From Dentipellis sp. KUC8613 (lineage: Eukaryota > Basidiomycota > Agaricomycetes > Russulales > Hericiaceae): a stretch of DNA of 14,716 nucleotides. Both the position numbers and the translations under genes were made by a program. Shown here piece after piece: positions 7,576 to 14,716 of this stretch. The number at the start of each line of letters is the position of its first letter. Positions within the stretch are counted from its first letter, which is position 1. The notes beneath the pieces were generated by a model that did not search any database, was not told the DNA's origin, and worked only from the letters and a program-made list of their open reading frames with translations. Where the stretch lies: NCBI GenBank assembly GCA_002286715.1, contig NSJX01000056.1, positions 120,814 to 135,529 on the forward strand, read 5' to 3'.

Positions 7576-7593
7576 AGCCCGGGATCCCGGGCT
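7576..7593. repeat. 18-bp perfect palindrome
   Basis: AGCCCGGGATCCCGGGCT is its own reverse complement. It sits at the boundary between the AT-rich post-LTR sequence and the second C-rich minisatellite block. Confidence 0.95.
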
Positions 7594-7599
7594 TGCATC

Positions 7600-9690
7600 C
7601 TTGTCGCCCTCCAGGTCTCGCCGTCGCCCTCCTTGCCATGTCGCCACTCCGTGTCATTCTCGCGTGCGCTCGCAGGCGCAGCTCGCACTGCTTCACGCTC
7701 ACCGTGTCGCCTCATCTTCGCCCCCATGCCTGCTCGCGCCGTGTCGCATTTGTGAGCCCTTTGTCGCGCCCGCTCGCATGGCCTCACCGCCCCATCACTG
7801 CCCGCTCGTCTCCCGTCCGCTCGTCTCCTGCCCACTCGCGCCGTGTCCCGCCTGCTCGCACCTTGTCACAATCAGTTGCGCCTGTGTGCCCTCTCTCATG
7901 CTCCCGCCGCCCTCGCGCGTCTGCACGCCGTCCATCCCCAGCCGTGCCACAACCCTGTGTCGCCGTCTCGCGCCCCCATCGCCCTCACGTGCGCGCCACA
8001 CAGTCTCTCGCGGCCCCCGCGCTGCCCCTACACTGCTGTTTTGCAGGCATGCGCCACTGCATCATGCCTGCACGTTGTCATTTCGCGCCCGCTCACGCCC
8101 GCCCTGCGCCCGCACACTGCCGTCTAGTGCCCGCTGTGATGCGCATGCATCTGCCGTGGCCGTCTCCGTCTTGCGCCCCCCCTCCCCCCTGCCGTTTGTG
8201 CAACCCTGTGGACCGTGTCGCGCCCCTACGTGGTCTTCGCGTCACGTCGTGCGCTGTCAGCCCATTTTTGCGCCCCTATGCCATCTTCGGGCCCCACAGG
8301 GCCGTCTTGCTCCCGACGCTGTCGTCTGCGTGCCCGGCCGTGCCCTCTCAACGCTGCGCTGCGCCGTCTGCGCCCCATCCTGCTGTCTCATGTCCCGCGC
8401 GACCGTCTGCACGCCCGATGCCGTTGTCTCAATGCCCTGCTGTGCTGTCTGTGCCCCGCCGCACTCTCTTCGGGCCCCATGGGTCTTCTTGTGTCTGTGC
8501 GTCGCCCCGCCATCTTTTGTCTGCACTGTGATTCTCGCCCGCTCACCACCATCTCGACCTTCAGTCTTATACACATGCGACCGCCGCCCTTTGACCCTGC
8601 CGCCATCTCTTGCACGTGCACGTCGTGCTTTTGTGCAGTCGCCTTCGCCCTCACTCATGTGCATGTGCCACCACCCTCTCCCGCCGCCACACGTCACAAT
8701 CTCGTGCCCTCATGCGCGCCCTTCACTTCTGCACCTCCGCTCTCTGTGCTTGCATGCCCGTCATCTCGCACGCCTGTCATCTCGCACATGTGATTTCGCC
8801 TGCCCCACCCCACTGTCGCACGAAATGAGTCATGATCCCTCCCTCCCTCATCCGCGTGGCCGCCGTCTCGCATGCAGAAGGATCTCGCTCCACACTCCCT
8901 TCTCGCCATTTCGTCCATCTATTGGCCCCTAGTGCATAATGTCCCGTGCGTGCTGTCCACGCGCTATCGCCATCCCTCTCGACTCTGTCACGGCCGCGCC
9001 GCACCACCGTTGTCTCGCGCCCGCACGCCCGCGACGCCCTCCTGCACCCCAGGGCCGCCCTCTCAAACCCTCAGATTGCCGTCTGGCACCTCAGCCGCCG
9101 TCTTTAGCCCCCGTTGCGTCTTCACGGTGCCGTTGCATGGCAAGGAATTCATTTCCTTCTCTCGTCGTTGTCGTTTGCCCTCGCCATCATTGCTCGTCCT
9201 CGCTTCCCATCAACACCCCGCCACGCGGTTTCAACACTGCGCCACCCCCTCTTTGCACCACGTTCGCCATCTCGCGTGCCGTCCCATCTCGCGCACCTGC
9301 TGTCTGTCTGTCTCGCCCCCCCGGCCCTCTGCGCCCCCTGCCTCCGTCTGCGCCCCCCGCCGCGCCATCTCGACACCCCTCCCGCCACCTTCGAGCCCCG
9401 ACGGCGCTGTTTTGCGCCCCTGCATCGCCGCCCCTTCGCACCGCCACCACACGCGCCCACGGGGTCGTCACATGCCCCAGCGGCGTCATTTCGTGGCTGT
9501 GACCCCATGACACTGCCCCGCGCCCAACGACGTCGCCCGGCTCCCTCGCGTCGCCCTGGAGGCCCCGTGGCGCCCCAGTGACGACGCCTCGCGCTCCCTC
9601 GACGCCACCCCGCACCCCTCCGCAGCCATGCCACGCGCTTGCGCCACCATCTCGCATGCCTGCACGCCCGCCTCAGCCTCTCTCGCTTCT
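7600..9690 (+). repeat. C-rich minisatellite block 2 (about 20-bp degenerate unit)
   Basis: Same family and same strand as block 1. Ten consecutive units can be cut at 8292-8493 with lengths 21, 20, 21, 19, 20, 21, 21, 19, 21 and 19 bp. Most begin CCC and contain GTCT near the 3' side; they end in TGCG, CATG, CACG or TCGGG. Because unit length is not a multiple of three, the long low-complexity frames (7593-8531, 7601-8932 and others) are not credible genes. The block begins beside the 18-bp palindrome and ends a few bases before the right inverted-repeat arm. Confidence 0.85.
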
Positions 9691-9811
9691 CCACTGTCAT
9701 CAGAAAAAATATACATGGGTATATAGGACATCATAGGTACTATAGCCTATAAAGAGCCATAGCAATGTCTATTTGTTGATAGGCTATAGAACCACCACCA
9801 ACAGCTATGAT

Positions 9812-9953
9812 AGTGCTATGGAGTGCTATGGAATAAGGTACATTGCTATGGCTGCTATGGAATAAGGTACATTGCTATGGCTGCTATGGAATAAGGTACA
9901 TTGCTATGGCTGCTATGGAAAATGTACATTGCTATGGCTGCTATGGAAAATGT
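9812..9953 (-). repeat. 28-29 bp tandem repeat, mirror copy
   Basis: Exact reverse complement of 5754-5895, with the same unit order and the same 28/29-bp switch. Confidence 0.95.
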
Positions 9954-10237
9954 ACTATACTATGGTTGCTATAGGTGTTCAACAAGCTTCATATACTATA
10001 TGCTCTATGCATGCAATACAATAACACCAACAACTATGTATACAACACAATAGCCACAGCAGCTATGCATCACATCCAGCTAGAATAGATGCTTCTATAA
10101 CCTTATATCCAAACAATGAGAAATTGAAATCCATTTTATTAATTACTATACTGAAATACAACACAGCTAGTCTACAGCTACCTAAAATATTGAGAACATG
10201 AGACTACTGACTAGATCTTTACATGGCAAAGAGTAAT

Positions 10238-10292
10238 CTGTAAGATTCATTGAGTATCACTTATGCCCACAAGGATTAGAATGACAACATAC
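10238..10292 (-). other. Intron candidate 3, mirror copy
   Basis: Reverse-strand GTATGT donor (10292) to TTACAG acceptor (10238), identical to 5415-5469. Confidence 0.4.
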
Positions 10293-10317
10293 CATTGCAA
10301 TAGAAGCTAGAATAAAC

Positions 10318-10370
10318 CTAAAGGACAAATCAGTTGAAGAAAGCAGTAGACATAGAAGAAAGAAACTCAC
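10318..10370 (-). other. Intron candidate 2, mirror copy
   Basis: Reverse-strand GTGAGT donor at 10370 and CCTTTAG acceptor at 10318, identical to 5337-5389. Confidence 0.55.
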
Positions 10371-10756
10371 CTAGATGCAAGACATGAAACACAAAAACGG
10401 ATAGAAGAACAATGTAAGAGACACAGTACAGCCTCAAGGCAAGAATACAATGGGAGGGTGTGAGAAGGGTGCGACGAGGGCGCGCGGACGTGATGAGGAC
10501 AACACGAGAGGGCGCGCAGCGACACGAGAATGGCGTGATGGTTGCAAGAACGGCGTGATGAGGGCGCGCAGACGCGACGAAAGCGCGACGGCGCAAAAGG
10601 AGCGCGACGGCGCGAAAACGGCGTGATGGCGGCGCGAGAAGGAAGTGACGGTGCGAGAAAGGGAGGACGAGAGCGCGATGGGGCGAGAAGGGAGTGGACA
10701 AGGGCGCAGTAAGGGTGTGACGAGGGCGCAAGAGCGCTCGGGTGCCTAAAGTGCCA

Positions 10757-10816
10757 CTGCCACGTAGCAAAGAGACTTTCGTTAGTAAGAGAGGTTATAC
10801 GAAAGAAAATACTTAC
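10757..10816 (-). other. Intron candidate 1, mirror copy
   Basis: Donor GTAAGT (10816-10811), branch TACTAAC and acceptor GCAG ending 10757, identical to 4891-4950. Confidence 0.65.
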
Positions 10817-11335
10817 TAGATCGTGGTGCGCGGTTGGGTGCAAGGAGAGGAGAGAAGAGAAGGGCGGGCGGAAGGTGGAGAGTGAGAGGAGGGATGAGGG
10901 AAAGAAGGAAGAAGAACGACGCGCGTTGGGTGTACGCGTTGGCATCCGACTTTCCCACGCACGGACCGAAGCGCGTGTCCACAAATACACAAGCTCTTAG
11001 ACATTCCATTGTGGAGGCCGGAATATAAATCTATAAATTCTGAAAATATGACAGTATGTAGACGTGTATGCTTATTACATGTACGCAAGATTATCAGTGA
11101 ATAGAAACCGTATTGATGTCTGTGTGTATGAAACACTGCCAGGCACTGCGCTCATAGCCCAAGTCGCGTCGTCCAAATGCGGCCGACGGAAAACTTGACA
11201 GGAATAGATGCGCAGATCGACGTATTCTGAGCGACGCTCAATTCCAAATGCCCCCTTATCTCACGAACGGCTCTAAAAGAGAAATTTACACAATATGCAA
11301 TTTTTACGAATTTTTCCTGAATTTATAGCACCGAC

Positions 11336-11635
11336 AATCAGCATCTTTCGAACGGGAGCCGTCGGTGGCCGGCAATACCCGATGTCTCAGCTCCCATGCA
11401 AACGCGACTTCGTCTCGTTCACTTCCTCCCCCGCTCCCTTCCCCGCTCTTCGTCCCTCCCTTTCCTCTCGCTCATCACTGCGCGGGTCTCACGGCTGCAT
11501 CAAAGTCAATATCTTTCGATCCGTTCGCCCGTCCACTCGCTCGCCCGTCCACTCGCTCGCCTGCCCACCTGCCCGCCCGCCTGCACGGACGACACATCGC
11601 TATCGTGCCGTTGAAGGAATAGGCAGGACGACAAC
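11336..11635. other. Pyrimidine-rich leader flanking the right arm, no gene seen
   Basis: Moderate GC, then a T/C-rich tract (about 11415-11475) like those preceding the minisatellite elsewhere in the window. Open frames here (for example 11295-11924) begin inside the inverted repeat and are low complexity. No family recognised. Confidence 0.4.
11526..11557 (+). repeat. 16-bp tandem x2
   Basis: CGCCCGTCCACTCGCT occurs twice head to tail, followed by looser CGCC/TGCC copies to about 11583. Confidence 0.85.
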
Positions 11636-11637
11636 AG

Positions 11638-11715
11638 GTACGTCGCATCTGCAGCGCACTCAGCGCGTTGCGGCCTGCACGAAGGCTGACGATGCCGCTC
11701 CGTCGGCGACCCCAG
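11638..11715 (+). other. Weak intron candidate (78 nt)
   Basis: CAG|GTACGT donor, CTGAC branch-like word at 11686-11690, ACCCCAG ending 11715. Several other AG dinucleotides lie between, so support is limited. Confidence 0.25.
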
Positions 11716-11779
11716 TGCCAAATCAACGCACGCTGTGCTGGCGACATCCGCTCCTCGTCGTCACGCCTGCGGCCTGTCC

Positions 11780-11883
11780 CCTCCTTACCCTCCTCGTCGC
11801 ATCCACGCCCTCCCACAGCCGCACGTCGCCTCTGCACGCCGTCCGCCGCCTCTCCACGCCCTCGGCCGCCTCTCCACACCTTA
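11780..11883 (+). repeat. Short minisatellite run with clear 20-bp unit
   Basis: Two near-identical 20-bp units at 11836-11855 and 11856-11875 (ACGCC..CCGCCTCTCC), with partial copies either side. The composition and period match the large blocks. Confidence 0.75.
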
Positions 11884-12115
11884 TGTTGTCAGACTATGTT
11901 GTTCTTATAGACACCATAGCATAGGCTGTTAAATATATATTGCTATGTATACTATGAACACTTGACCAGGACCTATAGGATCTATGGAATAACATGGGTA
12001 TCTATGGCTGCTATGAGTGCTATGGAACCCTCCATAGTTGACCATCTCATTCCATAGCTACCATAGTCCAGATAATTGGACCCTTGCTATAAAAATTTAA
12101 ATTTTTTCAGATGGT
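11884..12115 (+). repeat. CTATGG-rich AT block
   Basis: Repeated CTATGG/CCATAG words, including CTATGGCTGCTATGAGTGC, related to the 28-29 bp tandem of the inverted-repeat arms but not arranged as a clean tandem. It ends in a T-rich run and TTTTTTCAG (ending about 12111), an acceptor-like site, immediately before the next C-rich block. Module order here (CTATGG then minisatellite) is the reverse of that in segment B. Confidence 0.7.
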
Positions 12116-13545
12116 CCTCGCGTGCCACCGCCGCCCTTGCCGCCCTCTCGCCGCCTCACGCCACCTCCACACGCACCCACGTTGCCGTCACGCGCGCCCC
12201 AGTGGCGCTATTTCGTGGCCGTGACCCCCCGCTGCCCTCGTGCACGCCCTCGCCACCGCCCTGCACCCCTGCATCGCCGCCATACGCGCCCACGCAGCCA
12301 TCGCACGCCGAAATGGCGCCCCACCTGCGCCAACCCCATCTGTCGCCCTAGTGGCGCCATCTGGCATCAGCAGCGCTGCTGCACGCCCTAATGACACCGT
12401 CTTGCACGGCCTTGGCGCTGTTGCGAGCCCCGTGGCGCCGTCTTCGCACCACGTCGCCCCGTCTTTGCACCACGTCGCCCCGTCTTTGCACCCGCCCCGC
12501 CGTCTCATGCCCCGCCCCGCCAACTTTGCACCTGGTCGTGCTGTCTTGCACCCAGTCGCATCATCACGCTGGCGGCGGTATCTCATGCCCCGCTATGGCC
12601 TCTCCTGCCCCGCGCCGCCGTCTGCGTGCCCTGTCCCCTGTGTCACGCACCGCAGCGCCGCCGTCGCGCGTGTTGCGCCCTGCGGCATCATTTTTGCAAG
12701 GCGCTCCACGTTTTTCTGCCTCCTACACACCTCACGCCGCCGCCGTCGCGCTGTTTAGCACCTGCGGCGCCCTCTCGACCTCCGCCTCGTCGTTTTCGCT
12801 CCCCGTGGGGCTGTGTCGTGCACCGCTACGCCGCCATCGCGTGTCGTGCCCTGTCCCATTGTCTTTGTGCCCCGCTCCCCCATCTGCGCGCCCCGAGCGC
12901 CCGCCCTCAAGCTACTGTCACCTGCCCTCGTGCTGCATTCACCCGCCATCGCGCCACCGTCGCATGCCCCAGCGGCGTCGTCTCGCGGTGCCACCACATG
13001 CACCCGCGACACCGTCCCGTCGCCATGCAGACCCATGCCGCCGTCATGCGCCCCAACAGCGCCTTTTCCACCCCTTGCCCCGCCGTTTGCGCGTCCTGAC
13101 GTGCTGTCTTTGCGCCGCATCGCATCGTGTCATGGCCCTGTCGCACTGCACGGCGCACTTTCAACTCTTCACCACGCCCTCTTCGTGCCCCGGCCGTCTC
13201 ACGCCTGCCCCAGCATCTTTGCTCTGCGCCGCACTGTCTCAACGTGGGTTCGTCTCAGACCTCGCATCACTGTCTTCACACACCACTACATCGTCTTCGT
13301 GCGGCGGTGCGTCATCTTGCACCATCAGGCGCCCTTTTCACGCAGTGCTGCGCTCTCCCGACACCCCGCCACGCCCTTTCTGCACCCCGCCCCGCTGTCT
13401 GCGCGCTGCACCATCTTCATGCGCTGTCTCGCACCCCGCGCATCGCGCCGTCACATCGTGGCACCGCTTCGGGCCCTGCCCCGCTGTTCTCATGCCACCC
13501 TGGCATCTTCCTCTCAGTCATTGCTGGTATTCCTGCAGGAGTAAC
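12116..13545 (+). repeat. C-rich minisatellite block 3 (about 20-21 bp unit)
   Basis: Same family and strand as blocks 1 and 2. Two identical 21-bp units lie at 12449-12469 and 12470-12490 (CCACGTCGCC then CCGTCTTTGCA). Many units carry CCCTAGTGGCGCC or CCCCGTGGCGCC, a variant also seen near 9475-9580 in block 2. The long frame 12391-13557 is low complexity and not credible as a protein. The block ends with TTCCTGCAG (about 13522-13530), after which GC falls sharply. Confidence 0.85.
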
Positions 13546-14583
13546 TTTGTAACATGATATTGTATGTGAGTGATTGCAGTGGTTATTGTGGTATATGGTT
13601 GTCTAATGTGTGTTAGGTCTTTTGTAACTTTTTGTAATGCAATTTTTTTCCATCACTTGTGATTCATCTACAAAACTGGGGGAGAGAGGCCGATGTATCA
13701 CACGGCAATATGATTCCTCTTGATTTTGTTGTAATGTAACATTAATATCATGTGTTGCAAATACCTTCTCCGTTGGTTTACCCAATTTCTCTCAGGTTCA
13801 CACTTTGCATGACTTGTACATGTACAATCTTGCTATAAATGCTTTATGATCACTAGAGGCTACCTAACATCTTTGAAATTATTACTGCCAGCTCAAAACT
13901 ACTGATTTGTAGTGGGCATTGTCTCTGCTGTAGTGTGGACCTACCAGACTATCAGACTTATATTTCGGCATGCTGGAGGCTCGAATCTGAGCTCCATTTG
14001 ACACAGCCACTGGCACTTAACTTCTGGTCCGGACTCACATAGATCTGACAGCACCCCCGGTTTTTTTGCTCTAGGTGTATACAATAATAGATGATTACCT
14101 TATCAGGAATTGTAATAGTTTTGATACCTTGATGTTGCTCTACAAACTGTTTATCAGTTTATAAGACTGTAAGATGATTATCTCACTAGGGGGTACCAGC
14201 CCTTCAGAAAGTACAATTTGCTTGTTCCCGCTACCTTTAGGTAGCTGGGTCTTGCGGACACTCATTTTGCTGTTTCTCCTATGTTTTGACAAAAAGACCT
14301 CTTTTTTTGCACGGTATGTCCTAAATCGCACGACTTGGTCCATGGATGGTCCTCCTGATTGTCATTGCTTGAGTCCTCTTCGACGTCCTTCATCATATGC
14401 CTACCATTGCTACCAAGTGCTGGCCTCTTCGGAACTCATGCCATCAGCATATTGGCTGAAACTCCCTTCCCTGTGGAGGGACTTTACAGGCGATACAAGG
14501 CAAACAGGTACTGTCCCTGTCCCGGTTATGTAAAATGGACCAGTAATGCAAAATTCAACTAGTTGGGAGTGGGCCGTCACATG
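13546..14583. other. AT-rich flank without recognised gene
   Basis: Composition returns to about average with no minisatellite. I see a 14-bp perfect palindrome TTGTACATGTACAA (13814-13827), a T7 run at 14061-14067, and a 119-codon open frame (14174-14533) whose product I do not recognise and whose composition is not convincing. It could be decayed transposon or intergenic DNA. Confidence 0.4.
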
Positions 14584-14716
14584 TGCGGCAGGATCTGATT
14601 CAGCCAGGGGGTCTATTTCATCTCAGTAAATACTAATGAGTTCTTGGTTTTATTATATATCCAAGTAATAATGAACATGAAATATCCCCCCCCTGGCTAA
14701 ACCAGAATCTGCTGCA
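14584..14716. mobile_element. Imperfect inverted repeat, possible MITE or TE end
   Basis: 14584-14611 (TGCGGCAGGATCTGATTCAG then CCAGGGGG) pairs with the reverse complement of about 14689-14716 at roughly 23 of 28 positions. Weaker pairing continues inward (TATTTCAT on both arms). The interior is AT-rich and non-coding. The right arm ends at the window edge, so the outer boundary and any target-site duplication cannot be seen. Confidence 0.5.

Larger units (their letters stand above)
10307..11004 (-). other. Candidate spliced transcript in right arm
   Basis: Mirror of 4703-5400, with ATG at 11004-11002 and the same exon structure. Here the sequence upstream of the ATG is intact segment A rather than the insertion. 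If the element has a promoter in A, this copy would keep its native arrangement while the left one would not. Coding status is as uncertain as for the left copy. Confidence 0.3.
9698..11335 (-). repeat. Right arm of large inverted repeat (uninterrupted B + A copy)
   Basis: Reverse copy of the left arm: 9698-11051 pairs with 4656-6009, and 11052-11335 pairs with 1-284. It is uninterrupted, so it shows the original order of the element, A directly joined to B at 11051/11052. The inner end is sharp (9698). The outer end is at least 11335, where the window's left copy runs out. It carries mirror copies of the three intron candidates, the minisatellite stretch (G-rich on the plus strand here) and the 28-29 bp tandem. 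Confidence 0.95.

Noticed and set aside
7601..8932. 443-codon open frame in block 2
   Set aside because: Same reasoning: GC-rich repeat without stop codons and no recognisable domain.
12391..13557. 388-codon open frame in block 3
   Set aside because: Same composition and repeat structure; no domain.
13921..14067. tRNA or SINE: box-B-like GGCTCGAATCT (13978-13988) and a T7 run at 14061-14067
   Set aside because: No convincing A box and no cloverleaf can be drawn from the sequence around it.
14174..14533. 119-codon open frame as a gene
   Set aside because: No recognisable motif, atypical composition, no supporting splice or promoter features. A minus-strand open frame overlaps its first half.
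1..14716. Telomeric repeats or rRNA genes
   Set aside because: No TTAGGG/CCCTAA arrays and no recognisable rRNA segments were seen.

Overview
The window is a repeat-dense stretch of eukaryotic nuclear DNA, most likely from a filamentous fungus and probably a basidiomycete. The pointers are a Ty1/copia RNase H tail, very short (53-60 nt) well-formed spliceosomal intron signatures, and no bacterial gene organisation. The fungal assignment is an inference. I recognise no intact host gene. The only protein homology I can defend is a 73-codon copia remnant at 6643-6861.

Layout. (1) 1-284 is the outer part (segment A) of the left arm of a large inverted repeat. (2) 285-4655 interrupts that arm: a diverged LTR (about 283-803), a long C-rich, CpG-rich minisatellite block (about 955-4280) containing a less repetitive island at 3690-3960, and an AT-rich tail. 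(3) 4656-6009 is the inner arm (segment B), with three short intron candidates, a short minisatellite stretch and a 28-29 bp CCATAGCAGCCATAGC tandem repeat. (4) 6010-9697 is the spacer: an inverted LTR (6122-6647), the RNase H remnant, its 3' LTR (about 6870-7425), an 18-bp perfect palindrome and a second large minisatellite block. (5) 9698-11335 is the right arm, an uninterrupted reverse copy of B then A. (6) 11336-13545 holds another modular set: pyrimidine-rich leader, 16- and 20-bp tandems, a CTATGG-rich block and a third large minisatellite block. (7) 13546-14716 is ordinary-looking AT-rich DNA ending in a roughly 130-bp imperfect inverted repeat that resembles a MITE.

Two observations unify the window. 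All the GC-rich blocks are built from one degenerate repeat of about 20 bp (units of 19, 20 and 21 bp mixed). This explains the long but meaningless open frames in them. The inverted-repeat arms are identical wherever I compared them over the 1354-bp inner segment, yet differ at 5 sites in the 284-bp outer segment that lies beyond the insertion. Arm-to-arm gene conversion limited by the insertion would produce this. The arms also carry splice signals that keep a reading frame open, so the repeat may be a transcribed, spliced and possibly non-coding element of a kind I do not recognise.
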